Assembly (NCBI GenBank): GCA_951799405.1
Contig: OX637335.1
Coordinates: 23,068,342 to 23,132,341, forward strand
Direction of reading: 5' to 3'
From: Agapetus fuscipes
Lineage: Eukaryota > Arthropoda > Insecta > Trichoptera > Glossosomatidae
DNA: 64,000 nt
Below the pieces are notes generated by a model. The model made no database searches. It worked only from the letters and a program-made list of their open reading frames with translations, and was not told the origin of the DNA. Every line of letters begins with the position of its first letter. Within the stretch, counting starts at the first letter, position 1. A program made the position numbers and the translations under genes. Below, in pieces: positions 41,596 through 52,211 of the stretch.

Positions 41596-42118
41596 ATAGA
41601 AGTGTCACCAAAAGAAGAAGAAGTGTCAGTTTGCTACCTACGTCAGCAATGAGAGCGTACATATTATGTACCCCCACATGTGTGTATGTGCCACATATCT
41701 CATGTGCCCGCTCACTTACAATAATGTCCCAGTGGTGAACAAGACGGGCAGCTCCGTCAGACAGATTTTTTTGTTGAATTAAGTTATATTTTTTGTGAGT
41801 TTGACCTCTAAACTCGAATAAACTGTGAAATATTATGTTAAAATATCCAAAACTCGGATAAACTTCCTCGTGAATACATTTGAATCAAACAAAGTACCGC
41901 TTTCGGGGGCCCGTTGCCAACTGTACGGCAAACTCTAGATGGGTGCGCGTGCACTGAGAAACATCCTTATCTTTAAAACTTCAGTACGAAGTGCATTCTT
42001 AACTACTTCGTTTATTTTAATCAGAGATTAGAAATAACGGAAACTGCGTTTTTATTAAATATATTTTTAACCTCTGCCCATTACAGCCGACCGCCTTATC
42101 GCGTAGAATAATTATGTA
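41596..42118. other. No gene seen
   Basis: AAGTGTCACCAAAAGAAGAA at 41600 is an RTE tail scrap; otherwise nothing recognised. Confidence 0.4.
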
Positions 42119-42335
42119 GATATCTTCTTCTTCTCCTGGTGCCACGTCCATCGAAGATCGACGATCATCATGCCTATTGTGAACTAGGGTGCTGCGGCTT
42201 GAAACAGGGACTTGATGCTTTTGTTGAACCATCGTCGCAATTTTTCAGCCACGATATCCTTCGGCGTCCCTGAGTTTTTCTCCCCTCAATCGTACCCTGT
42301 ATGATGGAGAAGGTTGTATTTCTCAAACCATGACC
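42119..42335 (-). repeat. RTE-like LINE tail fragment
   Basis: Minus strand: ACCTTCTCCATCATACAGGG, GGGACGCCGAAGGATATCGT, GATGGTTCAACAAAAGCATC, then tail TGGCACCAGGAGAAGAAGAA. Same family as 40760 and 62860. Confidence 0.7.
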
Positions 42336-42584
42336 GTTTTATATAAATAATTAAACATGAAATAAAAAAATATAAAAAAAGATGAGCCAGGATCGATGAA
42401 ATCTTGACTGGGAAGTACCAAGGGAACCATTAATACGATAATTTATTAATACAATTCATTATCACTTCAAAAAAGCTCACTGAGCTTTTTTTTTAAGTAA
42501 GTCAACAAAAATGCCGAGTTTGTTTACAATACAAGAAAAAAACGTCCATTTTCAAAAGAGAGTTATTTTTTTCTAATCCAAGGT

Positions 42585-42855
42585 AATGTACTTAGCCAGT
42601 GTATACGAAGTAAGTGTGAAAGGAAAAAGAGGGAAGGGACGACCGAGAAAAGTATGGAGTGATCAGATTGTGGAGATTGTGAAAGAATGCTATATACAAA
42701 GTGAGCGTAAAAGAAGAAAATGCATGAAAAAGGTGATGGATATGAAGGAATTGAAAGAGGTATGTCAGGATAGGAAAAAATGGAGGCAACTCTGCAGTGG
42801 CTCTGGCCACCCCTAGCGGAATGGCGACAGAGTTACAGTTACAGTTACAGTAGTA
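42585..42855 (+). mobile_element. LINE C-terminal fragment with (AGTTAC)n tail
   Basis: Open 42586-42816: GKRGKGRPRKVWSDQIVEIV, CMKKVMDMKELKEVCQDRKK, WRQL. Tail CGACAGAGTTACAGTTACAG with three to four hexamers. Confidence 0.85.
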
Positions 42856-43568
42856 CCTGAAATGTAGGAGCATGTATTTCAAGTTATGTTACTTGCTTTT
42901 TAAAATATATTTATAGTATGTACCGACTTCCGCTAACACGTTCTACGTTTTGTAAAAGTCATCTTATTCCCTGAATCAACTTGGCCTTGAATCATCTATC
43001 TAAATGATTAGGTAAGTATAAAATAATAATAAAAATACCAGAGTTATAAAACGCTAGATGTTGAAAATAAGCTCTTTCGTTGTCGGGGCAAGCATTTTCA
43101 AACTATTAACATAAGTATTATTATTATTATTGCAATCGATTCAGACGCTATTCCAAATTTTAGACTAAATTTTCCTTTTACTGAAAAGAGCTTTTGTACT
43201 TTTTTAAAAGCTTCGAAGGTATTATTTACATAGTTATTATCTCAAGAAGAACATATTACTTGATTCAGCCTTGTTTTATTTTTTATTTATTTTTTATTTT
43301 CAACAAGAATACAACAGCATCAAATTAAGCTATTTTGTACATATATAAGATATTCATTTACATTTCATAGCGCCTATAACCGTATTCTACAATTGTGTAT
43401 TTCAACTTACGAATTCAAGTTTTGAAAGCAGAAACTACTCATCGAATAAAATCGCAGCTAATTCTAATTCGGTCCTCATCCTAAAAATTAAGTTTATAAA
43501 ATGTAGCATTAACAAAAAAAAAAACTATTTCGTATACAAATATTCAATCGTAAAAATTGAATTTACAA
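42856..43568. other. No gene seen
   Basis: AT-rich; nothing recognised. Confidence 0.4.
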
Positions 43569-43950
43569 AAAAGATAAGAAGGATAGAGTTAGGAATGTAT
43601 GGGTAAAAAAAGAATGTAATTTGAAAGAGGATGTGAAAGTTAAGGTACAAAAGAATATGATGAGATGGTTTGGGCATGTGGAAAGAATGAATGATGATAG
43701 GCTGACAAAGTATATAGGTATACAAAGGAAGTGTAAAAGGAAAAAGAGCAAAGGGATGACCGAGAAAGGTATGGAGTGATCAGATTGAGGAGATTGTGAA
43801 AGAAATGTGTAAAAGAAGAAAATGCATGAAAAAGGTGATGAACATGAATGAATTGAAAGAGGTATGTCAGGATAGAAAAAAAAGGGAGGCAGCTCTGCTG
43901 AGGCTCTGGCCCCCCCCAGCGGAATGGTGACAGAGTTGTAGTTACAGGTC
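43569..43950 (+). mobile_element. LINE C-terminal fragment, same family as 42585
   Basis: Longer but more damaged: MMRWFGHVERMNDDRLTKYI near 43660, then the K-R-K-K region with frameshifts, ending GACAGAGTTGTAGTTACAGG. Confidence 0.82.
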
Positions 43951-44162
43951 ACTGCAAAAATAAATTCACTGAAATCTTGTAACATTTCAGCTGTGTATTT
44001 GTTATGTATTTTCAGGCATTTGCGTTGTAAGAACTGCCGGGTTTATCGCTTGTCGTCTCCTTCACATTATTTTACAGCAACGCCATTGGGCACACAAATA
44101 ATATCGTTAGGCAGTCGTTGTTTCTAGTTTATTCGATTTATTTAGCAATCAATTTAAAAGTA

Positions 44163-44445
44163 TGTAAGATTGTAAATTATAGATAAATTAAATAACTTTA
44201 ATTTTATGAAAACATATATTTGTTTAGAATTTAAGACAGTTGAAGTTGCTTATTATTTATAGGAAACTACAATCACGTCGTTTAATTCTTTTTACAATCT
44301 TATCGACTTGCACGCGCACCGTCCGGCAAAATGGCTAATGGCTGTTCACCAGAAAGTAGGTAAATACCTGAGTGCCGACCGAGCGCTACAAATAAACAAG
44401 AATACCTATTAAAGGAGCTTAATACGTAGTTGTAGTTCCTTTACA
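44163..44445 (-). repeat. 3' LTR (283 bp)
   Basis: Plus-strand text TGTAAGATTGTAAATTATAG to GTAGTTCCTTTACA. I compared it with 52212-52494 by eye and found no difference. Confidence 0.95.
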
Positions 44446-44457
44446 TCTCCCTCCTTC
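44446..44457 (-). other. Polypurine tract of the LTR element
   Basis: GAAGGAGGGAGA on the minus strand, directly before the 3' LTR; the primer for plus-strand synthesis in this class. Confidence 0.85.
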
Positions 44458-44565
44458 AAAAGAAAATTTTCCTCAAAATTTTCTCTTAAGCAAACATAAG
44501 TAATAGAGTAATATAACTTAAATATGTATAAATTGTTTAGTTATTGTATATAAGTAAAGTATAAG

Positions 44566-44609
44566 TTGTTGTTGTTGTTGTTGTTGTTTTTTTTTTTTTT
44601 TTTTTTTTT
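44566..44609. repeat. (GTT)n followed by poly-T
   Basis: Seven GTT units and about 20 T, between pol stop and polypurine tract. Confidence 0.9.
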
Positions 44610-47190
44610 ATATGAGAATTGGTATGAGTTTTGTAATATGGAAGAGATTTGACTCCATTTTTTTATGTCCTGTATTTATTTCATAAATTGAATTTGAAAT
44701 CTTCTGAGTAATTTGAAATGGACCAATTCTCAGCTCATCTAATTTATTTCTATTTAATTGGTTCCCATTCTCTACATACACCATATCCCCTTCATCAAAA
44801 TTAAATTGAGTTCTATTTTTATTAAAAATCTGTGTATTGTAATTATGTGACTTTATAGAATTGTTTAATGCTATTTTTCTATCCCTAATCCAATCATCTT
44901 TTGTTTTATTTATTTTAAGTTCATTTGGCAAAAGTGAAACATCTGTACCATCCATGAGGTATTTTGGTGCAAACCCCGTAACTGTATGTTCTGTCATATT
45001 ATATTTATCTACACATTGATGAGCTATGGTTGTCCATGCTGTTCTTTGACTTTTTTCATTGATTTTACATCTGATTTTGTTGACTAATGTTTGATTGAGT
45101 CTTTCATTTAAACCGTTAGAAAACGGGGCGTTCACTGCAGTAAAAATCATTGTTATTGAATTTTTATTACAAAAATTTTTGAATTCTTTCGAGTTTATAC
45201 CCGGATATTGGTCGGCAAGGAGCATTCCAATTGTATTCGAATCTATTACATTATTGACTAGTTTAATAAAATCATTAGCATTTTGTGTTTTAGAGGTAAC
45301 AATATAAGCGTATCGTGTAAAATGGTCTACTAGAAGATGTAAATATCTTTTAGTTGATCGTGAGCCTCCAAAACCTCCAATCGTGTCTATTGACACTATT
45401 TCAAAAGGTTTTGTGGCAGGGCCTAAATGTGACATCAGACCATACTTGTTTTGCCCTCTCTTTTTATTCTTTATACATATCTCACAGCTTTTACAATGTC
45501 TTTTAATATTTATTGTTAAATTTTTTGCTGTATAAACTGTACTAATTTTGTTTTGCATTTGTTTTTCTCCTAAATGACACATGTTTTCGTGCACATTTTT
45601 AATAAGTTTTTTACTGAAATTCTCTGATAAAATAATTTTTTCACATTTTCTAAGATTTTTATAGTAAACATTGTGTTTGAATAATAGTTTTGTTTTATTT
45701 GTTTGTACATGTTCATTGTTTTTCTGATCTGTAACGATATCATTTAAATTGATCATGTTTACAATTTGTAATTGTTCATCAGTATCATTGTCTGCATCCA
45801 GTACTGGGTTCCTACTTAAACAGTCTGCTTCTAAATTTTCTTTTCCTGGAGCATATTTTATTTTAAAATCATACTGTGATAAATAATATGTCAAATCTCC
45901 TAACTCGTCATCTGTCCTAGCTTTAATATTTAAATTTTCCAATGGTTTATGGTCTGAATATACTGTAAATGATTTACCTATTAACCAGTATTGCCAATAT
46001 CTTATTGCTTCTTTAATAGCTAAGCATTCTAAATAAACAGCTTTCTTTTTCTTTTGTAGCTGATTCAATTTTTTTGAAAAGTATGCCACTGGTTTGTTTT
46101 TTCCATTTGGTTGTGTTTGCTTTAGCACTGCTCCAATACCTTCTAGTATCCTTTGAAAAATAGCTGGTGATGTTTTTAACCCAAAAGGTAAACACGTCCA
46201 TTGATAATGCCCGTCCTGCGTCACAAATGCAGTTTTTTTCCTGTCTTCAATTTTCAGCGGGATTGACCAAAAGGCTGAATTGATGTCTAGCGTTGTAAAA
46301 TATGATGAGTTTCTTGTCTTAATCACTAAGTCGTCGATCAGTGGAAATGGTTGCGCTTGAGGTACCACTATTTTGTTTAAATCTCTAAAGTCTATGCATA
46401 ATCTTGATTTTTTGTTGTCTTCTTTTTTGAAAGCTAACGTTACTGGTGCCGCAAATGGACTATAAGATTCCTCTATAAGCTTTTTGTCTAGTAACTTTGC
46501 CACTTGTTCTTCTATTTCTTTTTTGTCTTCAATTGAACATCTGTAGGGCCTTTTACAACAATATTTGTCCATAAGTAGATCAATACGTGCTTCATATTCT
46601 CTGACCGTTCCAATGTCATATTTATCTTTTGCAAATATTGATTTGTAAGTATCTATTAGTTTGTAAATTTCTGATTTTTGTTCAATGTCTAATTTACTTA
46701 CTTTGAAATCCCCTTCTTTTATGTGTTCATTGAAATTTATTTCACATTTGTGTATGTGTTTTGTTTCTTGTTCTTCAGAATGTAGAATATGTGATTCTTC
46801 TTTTATGCTCATCTTGTCTTCTTCTGATTTGTTAGATTGGATAATTTGTAATTCTTCGTTTTGGATTAATCTGAAATTTTTGATACAATCCAAACCAATT
46901 AGAAAATCGTAATCAAAATTTTCATTATCTACTACAAATACATCCATATTTTTTTCTATATTGTAGATTTTTATTTTCAGTGTTATCAAACCTTTTGTTT
47001 TCTTCCCACCATTAATAGTCTTCAATTTTACTACTTGCATATTACTTGTAAGTTCCTTTGGCTGTATTTTCAATAAATTTGCATTAATTAATGAAACATT
47101 CGACCCAGAATCATATATTCCAGAAACTCTTAAAGTATCATTTAATAGCAAATTAACTTTTATTAATGGTGGTACCTCTAGTTTTTTTGA
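44608..47190 (-). CDS. pol polyprotein with in-frame loss of RT active site
   Basis: 847 codons from the first TTG at 47151, or 860 counting back to the frameshift site. There is no ATG start: the frame is entered from gag by a -1 shift. Residues below count from TTG. Protease motif YDSGS 13-17. RT fingers and first catalytic Asp, LDINSAFWSIPL 288-299, then CLPFGLKTSPAIFQRIL up to 336; the next residues GIGAVLKQ belong to RNase H. The YxDD motif, thumb, connection and the first RNase H aspartate are missing, about 120 residues, without breaking frame (near 46139). Integrase is complete: HHCC at 521, 526, 553, 556; D589, D647, E683 (D,D-35-E); GPF motif near the C-terminus. Integrase and protease could still work; reverse transcription could not. 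Confidence 0.93.
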   Translation of the reverse strand, partial: SKKLEVPPLIKVNLLLNDTLRVSGIYDSGSNVSLINANLLKIQPKELTSNMQVVKLKTINGGKKTKGLITLKIKIYNIEKNMDVFVVDNENFDYDFLIGLDCIKNFRLIQNEELQIIQSNKSEEDKMSIKEESHILHSEEQETKHIHKCEINFNEHIKEGDFKVSKLDIEQKSEIYKLIDTYKSIFAKDKYDIGTVREYEARIDLLMDKYCCKRPYRCSIEDKKEIEEQVAKLLDKKLIEESYSPFAAPVTLAFKKEDNKKSRLCIDFRDLNKIVVPQAQPFPLIDDLVIKTRNSSYFTTLDINSAFWSIPLKIEDRKKTAFVTQDGHYQWTCLPFGLKTSPAIFQRILEGIGAVLKQTQPNGKNKPVAYFSKKLNQLQKKKKAVYLECLAIKEAIRYWQYWLIGKSFTVYSDHKPLENLNIKARTDDELGDLTYYLSQYDFKIKYAPGKENLEADCLSRNPVLDADNDTDEQLQIVNMINLNDIVTDQKNNEHVQTNKTKLLFKHNVYYKNLRKCEKIILSENFSKKLIKNVHENMCHLGEKQMQNKISTVYTAKNLTINIKRHCKSCEICIKNKKRGQNKYGLMSHLGPATKPFEIVSIDTIGGFGGSRSTKRYLHLLVDHFTRYAYIVTSKTQNANDFIKLVNNVIDSNTIGMLLADQYPGINSKEFKNFCNKNSITMIFTAVNAPFSNGLNERLNQTLVNKIRCKINEKSQRTAWTTIAHQCVDKYNMTEHTVTGFAPKYLMDGTDVSLLPNELKINKTKDDWIRDRKIALNNSIKSHNYNTQIFNKNRTQFNFDEGDMVYVENGNQLNRNKLDELRIGPFQITQKISNSIYEINTGHKKMESNLFHITKLIPILI

Positions 47191-47327
47191 TTATTATCGT
47201 TCAATTCAATTTCTAATTTAGAATTATTAACAGTTCTTAAATTTGGTTTTAAATTCTTTTCTTTAAGGTTATACGAGAGCTTAAGAAGATTATTAATATC
47301 GGGACTAAAGAACCTCTTTAATAAGTT
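47178..47327 (-). CDS. Residual gag-frame segment before pol
   Basis: About 49 codons open after a TAA (47328-47330) and ending at TAG 47178-47180, lysine and asparagine rich. It probably encoded the C-terminus of Gag before gag was split. It is the zero frame for the slippery site. Confidence 0.55.
   Translation of the reverse strand, partial: NLLKRFFSPDINNLLKLSYNLKEKNLKPNLRTVNNSKLEIELNDNNQKN
47181..47187 (-). promoter_or_regulatory. -1 ribosomal frameshift site A AAA AAC
   Basis: On the minus strand the gag frame reads CAA AAA AAC TAG. A -1 slip at A AAA AAC moves the ribosome into the pol frame (AAA AAA CTA GAG GTA), which is open from here to 44608. It is a classical retroviral-type slippery heptamer, with a stop directly after it. 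A downstream pseudoknot was not assessed. Confidence 0.8.
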
Positions 47328-47986
47328 TTATGAAACTAAAATCGTAATTTTATGTCAAATAACTTTGACTGATCATGGCCAGATGTCGTTGCTGAAGTAT
47401 ATAACTTAATGTTCTTACTCAAGCATTACGTTTCATAAAAAAATAATGTAAATTATCTTGACACTCTTAGCGAGCGTTTTAGTTTTTATAAACTTGTGTT
47501 TAAACGCTATTGTTGAGTATTTACGACCGCATGGCTCATATAGTAAGTTATGCATCAAAAATTGCAAAAATAAATGATTTGACACAAGTATTATTCTATG
47601 TTAGAATTATTTAACTTTTTTTGCATTTTGAATCGACACGAAGGACGTGTGCCCAGAGCATGTTTTGTCGTTTTAACAAAGGCATGCCAAAGTACTGTTT
47701 CGTCTATCTCACACAATATATTATGTGGATATTTTTTTTCATATATCGCACGCTTCTAATTAAAGAACAATAAGTCCAAAAATAAGAATGATGGGAAATT
47801 ACGTTTGATGTTTTGCATGTTTGACTTGTTGCACTAATGTACAAAAAACCGGTAAAATGGCCTTTTTTTCTCAAAATATAAGAAATGAATCTAAAAGTAG
47901 ATTTCAACCTTTAATTTTGTATAGCAATTACCATCACTTGAATTTACTTAACTTTTAGTAATAAACTCAGATTAAAGTTCTTTACA

Positions 47987-48352
47987 GATCACCGAAGTTA
48001 AGCTACATTGGGCGCGGATGCTACTTGGATGGGTGCCCGCTAGGTACACCGCGTGTTGTTGGCATTTCTTGGACCGGTCCGTAGTCCAGTGGCAACACTT
48101 CGGACTCGTAAATGGAAGGTTGTGGATTCGGATCCCGGCGGAGCACAAAAATATAACATTTATATTTCCAAATTTACTCTTCGCTGGGTTGAAAAATTCA
48201 TAAGCCTTTACCAAAGACCAATTTTACAACAACTGGGTCTTGCTTGAGAATTGGCGCTTTCTACAGCGACGACCAAGCTCGCAGGGGGCTCTTGAGGTGT
48301 AATACACACAAAAACAACGCTTACCAAATAAATCATCCTAATATTATTTATT
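47987..48352 (+). mobile_element. SINE 5S-B, 5S head 5' truncated
   Basis: Starts within 5S at AGATCACCGAAGTTAAGCTA, keeps CTTGGATGGGTGCCCGC and CACCGCGTGTTGTTGGCA, then TTTCTTGGACCGGTCCGTAG, B body and tail 1 to AATAAATCATCCTAATATTA. The same 5S-to-tRNA joint as at 39136-39140. Confidence 0.9.
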
Positions 48353-48637
48353 CTTGTTAATGTACCTATTCATATTCGTCCAAATTGAACGACTGTCACA
48401 TTCCAGCTTTTCTTTTCACATTTTTATGGCGTTTCTACATCAAAATCGATTTTCCCAATTTCGGAGTTATTGCTCTTTACGATTAAGGGTGCGATGCCGA
48501 TCTTTTGTATATGTACGTATTTTTTTTATATTTTCAAAGTGTAGGTCCTAGCGATAGCAAACCAGTGTATTAATAAAGTTTGGCCATAAAAATATTTTCA
48601 TTTTATTTATCACTTTTTATCTTCTTTTATATCTTAT

Positions 48638-48999
48638 CAGTCCGTAGTGCAGTAGTAACACTTCGGACTCTGAATGGAAGGTTGTGGATTCGAATGCTAG
48701 CGGAGCACACAAAATATACCATTTATCCTTGTAATTTATCCTTTGTCGGGGTTATAGCCGCGGGGGCCAAGAGGGCTGATCTTTCTAGCGTGTTTCGAAT
48801 GGAACAACGTTGGTTCGATCCCCGCTTGGGTCACTTGACTTTAACTTTGACCCTGGTTCAACAGATGCTATTGGGTAATTATTATTTAATCATTCATTAA
48901 TAATAAACAATAATGAATTATTAAATGATGATATTAATACCTGTTTCTGGCCAGGCAGAATAGGTTGGTGAATTGCATTCCTCTTCACAATTTTTTTTT
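48638..48999 (+). mobile_element. SINE B head joined to SINE C
   Basis: B: CAGTCCGTAGTGCAGTAGTA to TTGTAATTTATCCTT (48743). C follows without gap from TGTCGGGGTTATAGCCGCGG, B box GGTTCGATCCCCG, to GTGAATTGCATTCCTCTTCA and T/A-rich end. Confidence 0.8.
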
Positions 49000-49082
49000 A
49001 ATTAAAAAAAATATATATATGTATGTATATATATAACCAGTAAATACTAAATATACCAGATCCTCGATTGATTGATTGGTTG

Positions 49083-49312
49083 ATTTTAGGTTTTGGTTTC
49101 AATTTGTAAATACACATGCAGCATTTGTTAGTGCGATTTTACAAGTGTGTGCTTGTGAGAATGCACTTTATATGAATCTTAAATGTTAACATACCTTTTC
49201 AACTTAGATTATAGATTGTGGTTATCAAGCGCAAAACTTTGCCGGTTCACTTTGCCAATGTCACCCCTGTGTCAGGAAAGGTCGGCTAAAGTTGTAGAGC
49301 TTATATTCATTT
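49083..49312 (+). repeat. R-family pieces in wrong order
   Basis: 3' half (49083-49218) followed by a 5' piece (49240-49312, GGTTCACTTTGCCAATGTCA to AGCTTATATTCATTT). Either two truncated copies in tandem or a rearrangement. Confidence 0.7.
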
Positions 49313-49678
49313 ATATTGATACCCTCTCTTCAAAATCAAAAAAGACTTGGTTGAAGGTTTTTCTTTTTCGTTTTTATTCTCTTTTTCTCTTTTCAGTACA
49401 AGTTACAAACAGAACCGGTCTTCGGGCCAACAGGCCGACAAACCTTGTGACAAATTATTCCCTTTTTATTACAATAAAACACATAAATTTTGTTACAGTA
49501 ATTTCGGCTCGGCCGGTATCTTGCCGAACGCCGGCCAATCAGCGTGTAGGGTTAAGTTTTGTCAAGGAGTTCGACGGATGGCGAAATTCAGGGCCTGCAC
49601 AAAAAAGTGTGCCGTATCAATATATTCAATGTCTTTAAAATTTCTTCAAATACAGTAAAATAGTACGAAAGTTCAATA

Positions 49679-49929
49679 ATAATCTGCAATCTAAAGTGCA
49701 AAGATATATTAACATTCAAAACACATATCAAATGCATGCCCACAAACAGACACTTGTAAGTTCGCACATACAAATGCTGAGTGTGTACTAGTAATTAAAA
49801 ATCAAAACCTCAAATGAACATAAGCCCTGCAACTTTTGCCGACCTTCCCTGGAACAGGGGTGACATTGAGCAACTGAACTATTTTTTACAGTATGTGTGG
49901 TCAGCGCCATACCAACCTATAAGTCAAGG
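49679..49929 (-). repeat. R-family copy, full length
   Basis: TAATCTGCAATCTAAAGTGC to ACCTATAAGTCAAGG on the plus strand. Confidence 0.88.
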
Positions 49930-49950
49930 TATGCGTGTAATTAATAACAT

Positions 49951-50089
49951 TCTAATCTAATCTAAGTTGTAAAGATATGCAACATTGGGGATTCACATTA
50001 GATGCATTCTCACAACACGTTTTACACGCAGAACCATTTTCTACAACATGGGTGGTCAGCCGCAAATCAACCTATAAGTCAATGAATAT
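49951..50089 (-). repeat. R-family copy with internal deletion
   Basis: Both ends present (CTAATCTAATCTAAGTTGTA; AACCTATAAGTCAATGAAT), about 115 bp of the middle missing. Confidence 0.85.
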
Positions 50090-51189
50090 ACACAACAAAT
50101 TACATTTAAAAATAAACATCTAGATAATTTACAATTTCCAAAAAAGGTTTTCGATTTCTATAATAATTTGGAAGCTCCCATACACCCAATAGAGTAGGTA
50201 ATAATAATAGTATTATTATTTGGTTTCAAAGCGACGCAAACACGTGAAAGTTAAACTCCAAGTACGAAAGTCAACGTTTTAACTGAGCCGCGGCGCATAC
50301 ACATAATGTATCAAGAATAAAGCAGCACATCTCACGAGCGTCTCAATTTCTATATATTATAATAAAATGAACAATGTTTTACGTTTAAAACACGAGAACT
50401 CCTGTGTTAGCAGAGTTATAGGTATATTAGAGTTATATATTATGTCAATGTCGCTATGTCTTTTCACATATGTAGTATGACATTTTACGTTTTAACTCAA
50501 TCATAACGTAAACAAAAAACCTATTAGGTCTTATACAGCGCTTTAAGTTTGCGTTATAATTTTGATGTATTTTGACAAAACGATTTATTCGAGTAACAAC
50601 GTTAAGTTTTATTTTCTTGAATATGAACTTTGTAAAGCCAGCGAAATAAATTTTGTTTTGCCAATGCTCCGCGAATAATTATTATTTTCTAAGGTTCCCG
50701 GAGCGGCCGCATGGCGCTGAAATCAGTCAAAATTGTGTATGGAACTCTTTCTTTTTCCATTATTAAATATTACTTGGAGGAGAAAAAATAAAACAAGTAT
50801 TGCATTACAAACATAAAAAATATTACTTCAAATCCTAAAAAGAAAATATACCATTATAATGCAATTTTAGCTACACGATCGTATGCAAAATTTGGGTACT
50901 TTTTAAATAATTATAAAAAATCAATGAAAAGTTTAAAAAAATAATTTTCATCTAGAAAAAATAAAACTAATCAAAATGAATGTTTTGAAATAAAAAAAAG
51001 TTAGGATTTATTCATAAGAACAGTGAAAATCTCCATTTAAGGTATCTCCGTAAATAAAATTATTTTGAATTGGTATTTTATGGAAAAAAATACCTAATTT
51101 TATGTGTTAATTTAAACTGGAGAAAAAATACTACCTTACCATTGAAAATATGGGTTATTTCGGTCATCAAAGTTGGGCGCGCTGACCTC
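50090..51189. other. No gene; AT-rich with one GC patch
   Basis: GTTCCCGGAGCGGCCGCATG at 50694-50713 is unusually GC-rich. No ORF. Probably foreign to the LTR element. Confidence 0.4.
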
Positions 51190-52191
51190 TCAATCACCCT
51201 TAAACCAACAATTCTCCTCAGGGTGGTAACGTTTCCCTTTTTTCTCGTTAACGCAGATACGGCATGGTTTTTTTTCTTCAATTTGTTTGGGTCTGGTGTC
51301 AGAATACATGGTACTTTTTTTATTATCCTTATTGTTTTCAACAAGTTGTTCCAATTTCCCTATTTCATTGTACAGTCTTGCGGTTGTTTTTACAGTATTT
51401 TTATCAATTTTATCCATTACGTTGTCTGGTAATCCCATAACAATCATATTTATCATTGTTTTGATATTAATTTCTTTATTAATCTCCAATAACAACCGCT
51501 CTTTCTTTATGGCATATTCCAGCATTGATCCCACTTGAAATTTAAATCTAAATGCATATTTGACACGACACCAACCTTCTCCTCCATAAGTTTCAGTAAA
51601 ATTTTCTCTCCAGTCTTGCCATTTGGAGCTCAACGTCATTTTTATTAGCATACTGTTGTACCAATCAAGACAATTTTTTTCTAATAGGTATTTTAATACC
51701 TGAATTTTTTCTTCATCATCATTAATTTCAAACCTTAGACACTCGTTCTCAAAGTTCGTTATCCATTGATCCGCATTACATGTTTTATTTGAGAATTTGT
51801 CCATGAAAAATCTCTCAGCAGTTTTTCCTATATTTTTCTCCTCTGTCGTCTTGATAGCATTGTTAGTATGTGAAGCCTTTGTTTCTTCTGTAATTTCATT
51901 TAAATATTGCTCACCAAATTGTAAGTTGTCTCCGTCATCCAGATATACTTTCCTCAACTCTGCATTTACAGGAATCCATATAGAGCGCACTTCATGCCTT
52001 TTTTTTAGTGATTTTTTTATTTTTGTAAATATATCTGAGGAGTATATGGCAGTATGTTTACTTACTGGCTTTAAATCATCTGGGATTTCAAAAACACCTC
52101 CGATCGGTGTTTCAATTGAGGTTATGCATATCACATTAGTTTTGCCATCCGTGGACCCCAATACGACAAATTTAAACCGTAGTTTATTCAT
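51190..52191 (-). CDS. gag-like protein of the LTR element
   Basis: 333 codons from ATG 52191-52189, 20 nt inside the 5' LTR. Middle part carries the pattern of retrotransposon Gag capsid (WITNFENECLRFEI, LEKNCLDWYNSML, WQDWRENFTETYG). C-terminal zinc knuckle C310-x2-C313-x9-H323-x4-C328, longer than the usual CCHC spacing but seen in this kind of element. It stops right after the knuckle, which is early for a Gag that should lead into pol, so the end has probably been cut by the intervening DNA. Confidence 0.88.
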   Translation of the reverse strand: MNKLRFKFVVLGSTDGKTNVICITSIETPIGGVFEIPDDLKPVSKHTAIYSSDIFTKIKKSLKKRHEVRSIWIPVNAELRKVYLDDGDNLQFGEQYLNEITEETKASHTNNAIKTTEEKNIGKTAERFFMDKFSNKTCNADQWITNFENECLRFEINDDEEKIQVLKYLLEKNCLDWYNSMLIKMTLSSKWQDWRENFTETYGGEGWCRVKYAFRFKFQVGSMLEYAIKKERLLLEINKEINIKTMINMIVMGLPDNVMDKIDKNTVKTTARLYNEIGKLEQLVENNKDNKKSTMYSDTRPKQIEEKKPCRICVNEKKGKRYHPEENCWFKGD

Positions 52192-52211
52192 TTTAATCGA
52201 AATTGTAGTTT

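Larger units (their letters stand above)
47331..51189. other. Repeat-rich DNA between gag and pol of the LTR element
   Basis: About 3.9 kb without an ORF. It contains a 5S-B SINE, a B-C SINE fusion and four R-family pieces, plus single-copy-looking AT-rich DNA. Ends of the inserted segment could not be fixed; no clear terminal repeats or target duplication at either side. Confidence 0.8.

Noticed and set aside
49183..49658. 151- and 103-codon overlapping frames
   Set aside because: Start inside R-family pieces; no domain; frames overlap each other.
52192..52211. Self-priming of the LTR element by its own RNA 5' end
   Set aside because: The leader resembles the LTR start in the same orientation rather than being complementary to it.
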